From Aegilops tauschii subsp. strangulata (lineage: Eukaryota > Streptophyta > Magnoliopsida > Poales > Poaceae): a DNA stretch of 64,000 nucleotides. Shown here one piece after another: positions 33,650-44,194 of this stretch. Made by a program: the position numbers and the translations under genes. Where the stretch lies: the NCBI RefSeq assembly GCF_002575655.3, contig NC_053037.3, positions 443,393,793-443,457,792 on the forward strand, read 5' to 3'. Each line of letters starts with the position of its first letter. Position 1 is the first letter of the stretch. The notes beneath the pieces were generated by a model. That model did no database searches, was not told the DNA's origin, and was given only the letters and a program-made list of their open reading frames with translations.

Positions 33650-34100
33650 TGGTCGCGCAAATCCTTCAGGGTAGTTTGCATTGCCCTGTGTTTAATTATC
33701 AGAATGATGCGTGTTATCAAACCATCTTAGGGCTAGTGCACTGTGTTGTGTGGGCGGATCTTGCTACTTTTGTTTGATCGTGAATCATGCGATGAATCAT
33801 GCGAACCCTCTCCGAGTTATGGAAACAGATGTATCCTCACCAGCTTTTGATGTAATATATGGCATGCTTAGATGTAAGTTTGAACTGTTTATCATATCAG
33901 CAGGGCTTGTTTGATGATTCTTGGTGTTATTAGGCTAGCTACTGTGCGAGCTATAGTACTTGCAAAACACTCACCGAAGAGAAACATTGGGGCTGATGAG
34001 CTCGTGGTACGCTTATACTTATCCCTCGTTGATTGACCAATAGCCCTAGCTCCTAAAATTGTAGGCTTAGCGATCGATCAGACAATAGTCGACATACATT
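33650..34100. other. No gene recognised
   Basis: Only short ORFs. 'gatcgtgaatcatgcgatgaatcatgcg' near 33777 is a local 12-bp duplication. Confidence 0.4.
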
Positions 34101-34102
34101 CA

Positions 34103-34230
34103 GGCCTCATTTGGTTCATAGGGTAGGAAAATCGTAGCAAAAGTACAGAGAACGTGCAACACAAAATCATAGCAGTGCAGAGACGTACTCCCTCCGTTCC
34201 AAAATAGTAGATGACCTAGGCGGGCTAGTT
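34103..34230. mobile_element. Tourist-like left end followed by a Stowaway left end
   Basis: GGCCTCATTTGGTTCATAGGGTAGGA at 34103 matches, in reverse complement, the terminus at 44147-44171. It is followed at 34186 by TACTCCCTCCGTTCCAAAATAG without its partner end. Both are fragments. Confidence 0.6.
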
Positions 34231-34284
34231 TGGCCTAGTGGGTTTCAGTAATATGACGTGGTACAGTGCCGTCCAGTCTTCGCG

Positions 34285-35395
34285 CGTGGTAGCAGTATTG
34301 TGGGTACAGTAAGTTTTCTTGAAGAAGCGGAATTCAACGAAGTCATGATGGTTCCTTCGTCCGAACAACTTACAGTGGGAAAGGTTGGGCCTGCGATACG
34401 ACCGGGGTAGACCAGGATAATTTTGTGCATGGCAGGTGGACCAGGATGGTCGACGTCCCACATGTCGGCGAATGAAAGTATTCTTTCCGATATAGAGGAC
34501 GAGCAACGAGTATTCATTGTTTATTTTTTATGAAAGCTATTGCCTCCACTGTTACGACGGAGGAGTGTGAAACACGGCAGCCCAGTGAACTTGGCATGTG
34601 CACCACTCCCTCCTTCCTCATGTAATGCCCAGGTTACAGCTTTTTCTTACTTTCTCTCTATCTATTTCCTCTCAAATGTTTTTTACCTTTCTTTTTTTAA
34701 GACACAATTGTTTTTTATGCCTTTTTTTAGAATTATTTTTTATACCTAGGAGCACGTGTAGAGACGGGGTCTTGCAGAGCCCACTCCTTGACTTTGTCAA
34801 TGCCTCTCTCTCCTCCACATAAGGAGTACTACTTGCTATGCATGCATGCGGCGGGCAGCTAGCGTCTTGAGGGGCCAGGGCGGTGAGAGCGGGCTCCGGA
34901 AGCGGTCTGGACTCCAGCATGGCCCACCTCACATTATCACCATATATTTCTTGGAGTCCGTGCGCGGCGGGCGGGCGATCTCTTCTCCCTCCCCCGTTTC
35001 TCTCTTCTCATCTGACGCCCGCCGAGCGATTAGATTTCCGCTATCGACGGTTTATTCAATTATGGTCCCACATGTCAGTGAAATTGCAAGACAACGCGTG
35101 TCCCCTCTGGTGAGCGGCGTGCGAGCCGGACTGTCGGGGTTGCGACGCGTACGAGTCGTAAGTGTGCCGCCTTTTCCTTTAGAACTTGCGAAGCGGCGTG
35201 CGAGCCGGACTGTTTGGGTTACTGACATGTGGGCCCAACGGGCATCTGGCCCACATGTCAGTGACACAACAATTGCACCTGCAGTTAAGTCTGGTGAATG
35301 CGGCATTGACATTCTGGAGAGACAGTGACCGTTTCAGGAGGGAAGCGCGCGCTAGCGATGGAAGGGGTTTCGGTGTGCAGTGGCACTAAGATCGG
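34285..35395. repeat. Dispersed repeat D, copy 1
   Basis: Blocks in order: 'gaattcaacgaagtcatgatggttccttcgtccga' (34330), 'accaggatggtcgacgtcccacatgt' (34440), 'gaaacacggcagcccagtg' (34570), 'tatcaccatat.tttcttgg' (34934), the hairpin core (35222) and 'gaatgcggcattgacattctgga..gacagtgaccgtttca' (35295). The same blocks in the same order are at 44195-46290, except for the hairpin. Parts recur at 59280-59530. No supported ORF. Confidence 0.75.
35222..35266. repeat. Hairpin core, second copy
   Basis: ACTGACATGTGGGCC and GGCCCACATGTCAGT arms around 12-13 nt, as in the longer hairpin at 2968-3069. The downstream text 'gcacctg.agttaagt' is also shared. Confidence 0.8.
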
Positions 35396-36086
35396 TCTTT
35401 CACGATAGTACATACTCCGTACCATACTACCATAGTACCCTCTCTAGCTTAGGCTGTTTTATAGATTGTTGTTGTGATGGACGATATACATGAGCAAGGC
35501 GGTCCGAGTATGACCGTTGGTGTTGAGCCAGGTGAATACATGCTCGGCATTCGCGTAGGCCCCCATCAAACGTCTACAGTAATGTCAGGCACCGCCGGGG
35601 CGCGCAGATGATGGGCTCGCCGTTTGCGTTGCGCCATGAGCAGGACTTTGATTTAGAGGGCAACGTGCATGCATTAGCATGCTTTGACAGCGTGAGCGTG
35701 AGTGTCTGACGCGAAGTATTTCATTTTCATTTGGGTGACGAGGGTGCGTTGCAGCGACGAGTCCGTGGTTTGATTCCCCACATACGCATAATTTTGGTTT
35801 TTACAGTATTTCTTTCTCCATTGACAGGTAGGCCCGCGTAGATAGATAAAGAACACGAGCTGATGAGGCGCATGCGGACTGTTTGACTGGTCAACCAGAC
35901 GAATACGGAGCTATACGCTGAGCCAGTGACCGTATAATCACCATATCTCGTATAGAATGATCAAAGTGAGCTATCAAGACAAGTTCGATGACCGCCAATG
36001 CATTTTACTCGGTAATAAATGACCAGGATTGAAGGGGAATCCAAATTTGCTTTGTCTTCTGTCCTTGAGCTCTTGACAAACCAATG
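35396..36086. other. No gene recognised, left flank of the Mutator element
   Basis: Unique-looking sequence with only short ORFs. The last bases (ACCAATG then CACTATACGG) form the insertion site of the Mutator element. Confidence 0.4.
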
Positions 36087-36096
36087 CACTATACGG
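36087..36096 (+). other. Target-site duplication CACTATACGG, left
   Basis: The same ten bases are at 43504-43513. Mutator elements make 8-11 bp (usually 9) duplications. Confidence 0.9.
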
Positions 36097-36340
36097 GAGA
36101 TAAATTCACCCGCGGTCACTGTATTTGATCACAAAGTTCACTTTGGTCACTGGATTACGGAATACCCAAATTACGGTGCTTATCATTACATTTGTTAACA
36201 GCGCAGGTCACCGCGTACGCTGAGTAGCCGTATTTGTCCCACGTGGCGTACTGTTTGACTGTTTGACCAGCCACGCAAGCGAGACAGGGGTTCTTTTGCA
36301 CTGGCGAGTTGATTTGGGGGGCTATTTTGCAAATTTCGCG
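36097..36340 (+). repeat. MULE left TIR
   Basis: GAGATAAATTCACCCGCGG... to ...GCAAATTTCGCG. It pairs with 43261-43503 over its whole length with scattered mismatches. Confidence 0.93.
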
Positions 36341-39300
36341 TCCTGGCTGCCTCTGTTTTGCATAAAGCTCCTCCCCTGCTCTGTTTCTTTGTTAGTTGCG
36401 GTCGAGGCAGGGAGACGCTTGGTTTTCCTCTCGTCGGGAGGCGGTGATCAGCAGCGGAGGTGACCGGTGACTGCTCGTGTCGTCGGGAGCGAGGCTATTG
36501 GAGGTCGTGCCGTCGTCTGGTCGCAGGAGATCGGAAGGCAGCGTCGCGCGTCTGCTCTGGTGATGGCCCCTGTTCGTCGCCCGGAGCACGGACCGCCGCC
36601 GCATTACGGTAAGAACCCGCGACCCTCTCCCGCGCCAGCTTTTATTCACGTGTTTCCGTTCATATCCGATCGTCCACAGCCGTTCCATGGATTTGAAGGT
36701 CAAAATTTTAGGGGAAAGGGGTTAGCGCTAGGGTTTTGATAGGGTTTTGGCAGGTGGATTTTTTGGGGATTTAGGTTGGGTTTTCGCTCGGTGTGGGTGG
36801 CATTGACTACGATCTGGACTGATTTAGGAGGAGTGTGTAGATACTATGCGATATGTTGACGAGAGCTAGGGTTTGTAGTGAATTGAGTAGGGTTAGTACT
36901 AATTTGGGAGGAGTTTGTAGTGAAAGCAGGCTCTTTTTGTTGGAGTTGCTTCCAATGCAGGCAATGATTTATGCAATCTTTTATAACATTGTCTTTTTCT
37001 ATTATGAATTGATTGGTGCATATGTCAAGTTGTTTAAATTCTGATATAATTTGTTGAAGTAGTTCAAATTGAGGCACATTCAGGTACATTCAGATAAGTT
37101 TGACATTATGGAGAGATGCATGTTTAAATTCAGAAACTTGTGGTCACAATCAGTGTTCATTTTTTAGGACAGAAACTTGTGGTCACAATCAGTTACATTT
37201 TGATTGAAAATGTTATTCTGAACAACTCCACTTATTGATTGCAGGTGATGATGATCCTATGTTTTCTGTTCAAATATGGCATGGAGGTTTTTTCATGGGC
37301 CAAGGCAGAAGCAAAAAGTACTATGGAGGGCAGAGCCTCTGGTTTGATAACATAGACAAGAACACATGGTCACCCCCAGATGTGGATGATCTCATAGAGC
37401 AGATAGGGTATGAGAAGGAAGGAAGGATGACAGTGTACTACTGCATGCCAGGTCTTCAAGTCAACACAAATGGGCTTAAGAGTGATCAATGGAGAGGATG
37501 CCACAGATAACATGAGAGCTTTTGTGACATTTGGGCATCATTTCATGGATATTTTTTTGGAACATGATGATTCTATCAGGGATCTTGATGATGTAGTTAG
37601 GTTCCCAATTCAAGATCTCCCAAAAGTCATCAGCCCAATGAAGCCATTGAATGTGGTCAGACCTGAATCAGGGGAAGGTTTCAGGACAGCAACTGAAGTA
37701 CTAAAGGAGAAAGGCAAGTCAGTTATCAATATGGATGCAGATGATGTTCATGACAATGATGCAAGTGGAGGATCAACAGATTCATAAGAAGAGGGTAGTG
37801 ACATTGATTATGTGCCAGAAATTGCAGATAGTGACTATGCCATATCAGAGGGAGATGATGACTTGTATGTGAACAATTGCTTTGATGTTGTAGAGGAGAA
37901 TAGGAATGAGGAACAATTGGATGTGTCAGAAGATGATGAGTTAAGAAGGCCAGATTCTGATGATGAAGGAATAATTGAGATGAACTTCAAGACATTTAGG
38001 GATGGAGATTTAATAAGCCCTAAGTTTCATGTGGGGCAAGTTTTTCAGAATGTGCAGCTGCTTAGGAAGGCTATCAAAGAATACTCATGCAGGAACAGGG
38101 TCAACCTGAAGATGCCAACTAATGACAAGATGAGGGTTTGTGCAAAATGTGAGGAGGGGTGCCCTTGGTATCTATGGGCATCCAATGACAATAGGACAAA
38201 GGCATTCATGGTTAAGAAGCTTGTGGACAAACACACATTCAGCAAGAAATGGCAAGTGAAAAGCTTCACAGCTCCATACATGGCAGAGAAGTATTTGGAC
38301 TCATTTAGGGCAGATGAAAACATGAGCGTGAAGAACTTCTCTAGGGTGGTGCAGGAACAATGGAATATGAAGCCTACAAGGAGTAAGCTTAGGAGAGCAA
38401 AAAGGTTGGCTCTTAATATTGTCCATGGAGATGAGGAGAAACAGTACAACAAGCTTTGGGACTATGCAAATGAATGGAGAAGGTCAAATTCAGGGAGCAC
38501 ATTTTATTTAGCAGCTGATACAGATGGTACTTTCCTACACTGCTATTTCTCTTTGGAGCCATGCAAGAGAGGGTTTATGCAGGCTTGTAGGCCAGTAATC
38601 TGCCTAGATGGATGCCATTTGAAGACCAGATATGGAGGTGTTCTTCTCACTGCAGTTGGCCTAGATCCAAATGATTGCATCTATCCAATTGCTTGTGCTA
38701 TTGTTGACATTGAGAACACTCACACCTGGAGGTGGTTCTTATCCTCTCTGAAACAAGACCTAGTCATTACTGAAACTGATCTGTGGACTATTATGTCTGA
38801 CAAGCAGAAGGTACTTTCATAACTTTGTCTTCCATTTCCATGCTTCAAAGTTTCTGCTTCCACAATTCTTTTGTCATGATGCTGACATTGTCTTTCACAT
38901 TTCTTTTAGGGTTTGATCAAAGCTGTCAGAGATTACTTTCCACATGCAGAGCATATGTTCTGTGTCAGGCACTTGTGGCAAAACTACCAACAGCAGTTTA
39001 GGGGTGAAGTGCTCAAGAACCAGCTGTGGAAATGTGCTAGGAGCACAACTCCTTCTGATTTTGAACAGAACATGGAAGAGCTTAAAGTGATAAACTTTGA
39101 AGCATGGAAATGGCTGTCAGGGATGGACCCCAACACTTGGGTTAGGGCATATCAACAAGAGTTCCCCAAGTGTGATATTCTTCTCAATAATGCTTGTGAA
39201 GTGTTTAACAAGTAAGTTGCATCATTGTTTGTGTTTTTCATCACATGAAGCATTCAAGAGGTAGTTCTCCATCACAATATTCTTCTGACATGAACCAACT

Positions 39301-39589
39301 GTTGGCTGTAGGTACATTCTTGAGGCTAGAGAGCTCCCCATATTGTCATTGATCATGACAATAAAAAAGCAGTTGGTGACAAGGTTCTACAACAAGAGAG
39401 AGGAAGCAGAAACATGGGATAGCACTGTTTGCCCCAAAATTAAGAAAAGACTTGAGAAGAATAATGATTTGTCAGCTACATGTCATGCATCAAATGCAGG
39501 GGATGGAATATTCCAGGTAATCTAGCCTGACTTAGCATTTTGCATATTCATCCTGTTTTCTTGCATTGAATAAGTGCCCTATGTCATCT

Positions 39590-41306
39590 TGAAGGAAATA
39601 TGCCCTAGAAGCAATAATAAAGTTATTATTTATTTCCTTATATCATGATAAATGTTTATTATTCATGCTAGAATTGTATTAACCGGAAACATAATATTTG
39701 TGTGAATACATAGACAAACAGAGTGTCACTAGTATGCCTCTACTTGACTAGCTCGTTGATCAAAGATGGTTATGTTTCCTAGCCATAGACTTGAGTTGTC
39801 ATTTGATTAACGGGATCACATCCTTTGGAGAATGATGTGATTGACTTGACCCATTCCGTTAGCTTAGTACTCGATCGTTTAGTATGTTGCTATTGCTTTC
39901 TTCATGACTTATACATGTTCCTATGACTATGAGGTTATGCAACTCCCGTTTACCGGAGGAACACTCTGTGTGCTACCAAACGTCACAACGTAACTGGGTG
40001 ATTATAAAGGTGCTCTACAGGTGTCTCCAATGGTACTGGTTGGGTTAGCGTATTTCGAGATTAGGATTTGTCACTCCAATTGTCGGAGAGGTATCTCTGG
40101 GCCCACTCGGTAATGCACATCACTATAATCCTTGCAAGCATTATAACTAATGAGTTAGTTGCGGGGTGATGTATTACGGAACGAGTAAAGAGACTTGCCG
40201 GTAACGAGATTGAACTAGGTATCGAGATACCGACGATCGAATCTCGGGCAAGTAACATACCGAGGACAAAGGGAACAACGTATGTTGTTATGTGGTCTGA
40301 CCGATAAAGATCTTCGTAGAATATGTGGAAACCAATATGAGCATCCAGGTTCCGCTATTGGTTATTGACCGGAGTGGTGTCTCGGTCATGTCTACATAGT
40401 TCTCGAACCCGTAGGGTCCGCACGCTTAACGTTACAATGACAGTTTTATTATGAGTTTATGAGTTTTGATGTACCGAAGGAGTTCGGAGTCCCGGATGAG
40501 ATCGGGGACATGACGAGGAGTCTCGAAATGGCCGAGACGTAAAGATCGATATATTGGACTACTATATTCAGACTTCGGAAAGGTTCCGAGTAATTCGGGT
40601 ATTTTTCGGAGTACCGGAGAGTTACGGGAATTCGTATTGGGCCTTAATGGGCCATACGGGAAAGGAGAGAAAGGCCCCAAAGGGAGGCCGCACCCCTCCC
40701 CATGGACTAGTCCGAATTGGACTAGGGAAGGGGGGCGCCCCCTTCCTTCTTTCTCCTTCTCCCTTCCCTTTTTCTACTCCAACAAGGAAAGGAGGAGTCC
40801 TACTCCCGGTGGGAGTAGGACTCCCCCCTTGGCGCGCCTCTCCCCTTGGCCGGCCGCCTCCCCCTTGCTCCTTTATATACGGGGGCAGGGGGGCACCCCA
40901 TAGACACACAATTGATCAACGATCTTTTAGCCGTGTGTGGTGCCCCCCTCCACCATATTACACCTCGATAATATCGTCGCGGAGCTTAGGCGAAGCCCTG
41001 CGTCGGTAGAACATCATCATCGTCACCACGCCGTCGTGCTGACAAAACTCTCCCTCAACACTCGGCTGGATCGGAGTTCGAGGGACGTCATCGAGCTGAA
41101 CGTGTGCTGAACTCGGAGGTGCCGTGCGTTCGGTACTTGATCGGTCGGATCGTGAAGACGGACGACTACATCAACCGCGTTTTATTAACGCTTCCACTTT
41201 CGGTCTACGAGGGTACGTGGACAACACTCTCCCCTCTCGTTGCTATGCATCACCATGATCTTGCGTGTGCGTAGGAATTTTTTTGAAATTACTACGTTTC
41301 CCAACA
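39590..41306 (+). repeat. 5' LTR of the chimeric element
   Basis: 1717 bp, TG...CA. TATA box TTTATATAC at about 40872-40880, followed about 430 bp later by the LTR end. A GC-rich segment with repeated AGTCCTACTCCC and its inverse lies just upstream of the TATA box. Confidence 0.8.
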
Positions 41307-41307
41307 G

Positions 41308-41322
41308 TGGCATCCGAGCCAG
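41308..41322 (+). other. Primer-binding site of the chimeric element
   Basis: TGGCATCCGAGCCAGG follows the LTR after 1 bp, a diverged form of the initiator-Met-type TGGTATCAGAGCC. Confidence 0.65.
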
Positions 41323-41799
41323 GTTTTATGCGTTGATGCTATGCACGAGTAGAACACAAGTGAGTTGTGGGCGATATAAGTCATACTGCTTATCAGCATG
41401 TCATACTTTGGTTCGGCGGTATTGTGAGATGAAGCGGCCCGGACCGACATTACGCGTACGCTTACGCGAGACTGGTTTCACCATTGCGAGCACTCGTTGC
41501 TTAAAGGTGACTGGCGGGTGTCTGTCTCTCTCACTTTAGTTGAACCGAGTGTGGCTACGCCCGGTCCTTGCGAAGGTTAAAACAACACCAACTTGACAAA
41601 CTATCATTGTGGTTTTGATGCGTAGGTAAGAACGGTTCTTGCTAAGCCCGTAGCAGCCACGTAAAACTTGCAACAACAAAGTAGAGGACGTCTAACTTGT
41701 TTTTGCAGGGCTTGTTGTGATGTGATATGGTCAAGACATGATGCTATATTTTATTGTATGAGATGATCATGTTTTGTAACCGAGTTATCGGCAACTGGC

Positions 41800-42321
41800 A
41801 GGAGCCGTTGCCCACCGAGGGGCCGCCGCCCCGGGGGCCTCCCCCCCTCTAGATGGGATCTCCAAGGGGGGCATGCGCCCCCTAGCCCCTATATATAGTG
41901 GAGGGGAGGGAGGGCAGCCGCACCCTAAGCCCTGGCGCCTCCCTCTCCCTCCCGTGACACCTCTTCCTCCTCCAGTAGCGCTTGGCGAAGCCCTGCTGGA
42001 ATCCCGCTGCTTCCACCACCACGCCGTCGTGCTGCTGGATCTCCATCAACTTCTCCTTCCCCCTTGCTGGATCAAGAAGGAGGAGATGTCTCCGCTCTGT
42101 ACGTGTGTTGAACGCGGAGGTGCCGTCCGTTCGGCGCTAGGATCATCGGTGATTTGGATCACGACGAGTGCGACTCCATCAACCCCGTTCTCTTGAACGC
42201 TTCCGCTTGCGATCTACAAGGGTATGTAGATGCACTCCTCTCTCTCTCGTTGCTAGATGACTCCATAGATTGATCTTGGTGATGCGTAGAAATTTTTTAA
42301 TTTCTGCTACGATCCCCAACA
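41800..42321 (+). repeat. Partial 3' LTR of the chimeric element
   Basis: Corresponds in layout to the last 500 bp of the 5' LTR: TATA box CTATATATAG at about 41889, a GCGAAGCCCTGC block, CGGAGGTGCCGT, GTAGATGCACTC and CCCCAACA at the end. It is too diverged to be its sister copy. The left boundary is approximate. Confidence 0.65.
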
Positions 42322-42644
42322 ACTACCACATGAAGCCAAGGACAAGAGAGGAGGCAAAAAGCTCACAAGGCATGGTGTGGTCATCACTTGCTCTCATTGC
42401 CAAGAGGAGGGTCACAACAGAGCAGGTTGCAACAAGAGGAAAGCTGGTTTGCCACCTGTGAGGCATGTGCCACAACCACAACCTATTCCTCCTATTCCTG
42501 TTGACTCATCAGATGATGAACAACAGAATGTGCATCAAGTTGAAGTTGATTCAGGCAGTGAAGAAAGTGAAGAGGAACCAGTAATAACTCAGGTTTGTCT
42601 TCCTTAATCATTGTCAAGCTTTACATATTCACATTGACAACAAT

Positions 42645-43089
42645 TTATGAACCCATGAATCCTACTGCCATCATCCCTCTAGCTCTTCTCTCTTCATTGC
42701 GCCGCTCCAGCTCTTCTCTCCTGTCTTCAGACCACCCAATTGCATCCACAGCATTATCTCCAGTGAGAAACATCTTCTCCGCCAAGTAAGCAACATACTC
42801 CTTCTCCCAATGCTAGAAATTGCATCCATTCTGTCAAAATGAATGCAAAATCAGAGACCAAATGTGCCAAAAACAGAGACCAAATGTGGCAAAATCAATG
42901 CTTTCCAAGACCAAATGTCAGAGAACTTACACCATGGCCGGGGCAGCAGTAGTACACCCATCCAGGGTGATCCTCAGTGCCGGAAACATGCTTCTTCACC
43001 ATGGAACCACACCCCCACGGGCAGTAGATGAGGGGGATGAATGGACCGCCGCCGCGGCGAGAAGAGCGGCAGGAGCTCGATGCAAACAT
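42645..43089 (-). CDS. GRF-type zinc-finger small protein, two exons
   Basis: Minus-strand gene inside the MULE. Exon 1 is 43089-42931 (53 codons), starting MFASSSCRSSRRGGGP. It contains the GRF-like pattern CPWGCG...HPGWVYYCCPGHG and ends at a GTAAGT donor in phase 0. Exon 2 is 42812-42645, entered at a TTTCTAG acceptor in phase 0. It begins with W-E-K-E-Y-V-A-Y-L, the segment that follows the zinc finger in plant GRF proteins, and ends in an Arg/Glu-rich helix and a TAA. Total 108 residues. GRF fingers bind single-stranded nucleic acid in other proteins; here the role is unknown. It faces the transposase gene tail-to-tail with a gap of only about 50 bp. It could be an accessory MULE gene or a captured host fragment. 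Confidence 0.65.
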
Positions 43090-43260
43090 GCTTCAGGGGA
43101 AGAACAACTCGTTGCAGAAGCGGCGACGCCGGCGGTGAGCGGTGCTGGGCGGGGAGTGGGCGACGGCAGGACGACGCCGGCTAGGGATTTGGTGGCCGAC
43201 GGCGAAAGAGGAAAATGGCTAGGGATTTGGAGGACGATGGGGGAGGGGGTTTTAATACAA

Positions 43261-43503
43261 CGCGAAATTTGCAGAATAGCCCCCCAAATCAACTCGCCAG
43301 TGCAAAAGAACCCCCGCCTCGCTTGCGTGGCTGGTCAAACAGTCAAACAGTACGCCACGTGGGACAAATACGGCAATGCAGCGTACGCGGTGACCTGCAT
43401 TGTTAATAAATGTAATGATAAACACCGTAATTTGGGTATTCCGTAATCCAGTGACCAAAGTGAACTTTGTGATTAAATAGAGTGACCGCGGGTGATTTAT
43501 CTC
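43261..43503 (-). repeat. MULE right TIR
   Basis: Inverse of 36097-36340, ending ...CCGCGGGTGATTTATCTC, followed by the second CACTATACGG at 43504-43513. Confidence 0.93.
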
Positions 43504-43556
43504 CACTATACGGTTGTCCGGCCACTCCACCCCAGAGCTCTCACCAAGCGTCGTTC

Positions 43557-43943
43557 ATGCCACCGCGCCGCACACTAACCGGTAAGGCAGCGATGGCATC
43601 CCGCCACACCGAGTTCCTCGCCGCCCACGACCGCCCACAAAATGGTAGGGAAGCGATGGCATCCCGCTATGCTGAGTTCATCGCCGCTCGTGACCTCACA
43701 ACTATGTGGGAGGAATTTGAAGATGCCAAGGCCGAATGGGCGGTAGAGCAAGAGGCGGCCAAAGCCGCACAGAGGGAGCGGAAAAGTCGGAAAGCACTCA
43801 AGAAAAGAGAGGCCCACCGTCGCAAGAAAGAAAAGGACGCACGCGCTGCTGCAGAGAGGTCGGCGGAGATCCAAGCACGGTGGGGTGTCGCCGACAAAGC
43901 CGGGAAGGAGAACGACGACGTCTGGCCAGCATGTGAGAAGTAG
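43557..43943 (+). CDS. Small basic coiled-coil protein, unknown
   Basis: 128 codons starting MPPRRTLTGKAAMASRHTEF. Residues 17-33 are repeated at 34-50 (A-M-A-S-R-x-x-E-F-x-A-A-x-D), reflecting a 51-bp duplication. Residues about 60-110 are Lys/Arg/Glu/Ala-rich with heptad spacing (a likely coiled coil, KALKKREAHRRKKEKDAR). I recognise no family. The MULE inserted 43-53 bp upstream of the ATG, between ACCAATG and the rest of the leader, so any original promoter is now 7.4 kb away. Codon pattern and composition look coding. Confidence 0.45.
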   Translation: MPPRRTLTGKAAMASRHTEFLAAHDRPQNGREAMASRYAEFIAARDLTTMWEEFEDAKAEWAVEQEAAKAAQRERKSRKALKKREAHRRKKEKDARAAAERSAEIQARWGVADKAGKENDDVWPACEK

Positions 43944-44039
43944 TAGTACTAGTAGTTAGTGTGTGTGTCTGTGTCTGAGTACGAGCATGTACCAATACTA
44001 CTAGTTAGTACTGTAGTTTTTAGAGCAAATTACCAGTAC

Positions 44040-44171
44040 TTTAGCCTAGACTAAATGGAAAAATTCCTATCCTAAGCATCAAATGGCATCTCTTTCTCTA
44101 TAGGAATTGAGATGCATGTCATCTCACTTCCTATGATTTTCATATTCCTACCCTATGAACGAAAGGAGGCC
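44040..44171. mobile_element. Tourist-like right-end fragment
   Basis: Ends 'cctaccctatgaacgaaaggaggcc', the inverse of the terminus at 34103. A second, diverged terminus-like stretch (AAATTCCTATCCTAAGCATCAAATGG) lies at about 44062. No matching left end. Confidence 0.5.
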
Positions 44172-44194
44172 TCTGTTGGAGTAACTACTATAGC

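Larger units (their letters stand above)
39590..42321 (+). mobile_element. Chimeric or truncated non-coding LTR element in the MULE
   Basis: A full LTR (39590-41306), a primer-binding site, about 0.5 kb of noncoding internal sequence, then the last 0.5 kb of a second LTR (about 41800-42321). The 5' LTR begins TGAAGGAAATATGCCCTAG, an LTR start I know from wheat Copia-type/BARE-Angela-related repeats. The two LTR ends differ strongly (TTACTACGTTTCCCAACA versus TGCTACGATCCCCAACA), and the flanks (CATCT / ACTAC) are not a duplication. The two termini therefore come from different subfamilies or the right side was rearranged. Confidence 0.75.
36563..42592 (+). pseudogene. mudrA-like MULE transposase, interrupted
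   Basis: Exon structure read from phase-matched junctions: 36563-36608 (MAPVRRPEHG), 37245-38810, 38910-39211, 39312-39516, then the nested LTR element, then 42322-42592. Exon 2 encodes an N-terminal domain (FSVQIWHGGFF), an acidic linker, the MuDR DNA-binding domain (FHVGQVFQNVQLLRKAIKEY with a CAKCEEGCPWYLWA motif) and the start of the MULE catalytic domain (VICLDGCHLKTRYGG). Exon 3 continues it (HMFCVRHLWQNY). The last piece has a CCHC knuckle (CSHCQEEGHNRAGC). The SWIM zinc-finger exon expected between 39516 and 42322 is absent. Further lesions are a 1-nt frameshift near 37475-37490 and an in-frame TAA at 37785-37787. Its role would be cutting at the TIRs. Confidence 0.85.
36097..43503 (+). 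mobile_element. Mutator-like element (MULE) with long TIRs
   Basis: 7407 bp, or about 4.7 kb without the nested LTR element. Has TIRs of 244 and 243 bp, a 10-bp TSD, a mudrA-like transposase gene on the plus strand and a convergent GRF zinc-finger gene on the minus strand. The transposase is broken, so this copy is not autonomous. It lies inside the CACTA, between the two copies of repeat D. Confidence 0.93.

Noticed and set aside
40554..41009. 151-codon plus-strand ORF with Pro/Gly-rich sequence
   Set aside because: Lies inside an LTR across its GC-rich inverted segment and TATA box.
43504..43513. CACTA in CACTATACGG read as a CACTA transposon end
   Set aside because: It is the Mutator target duplication. 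No CACTACAAAA-type terminus follows.
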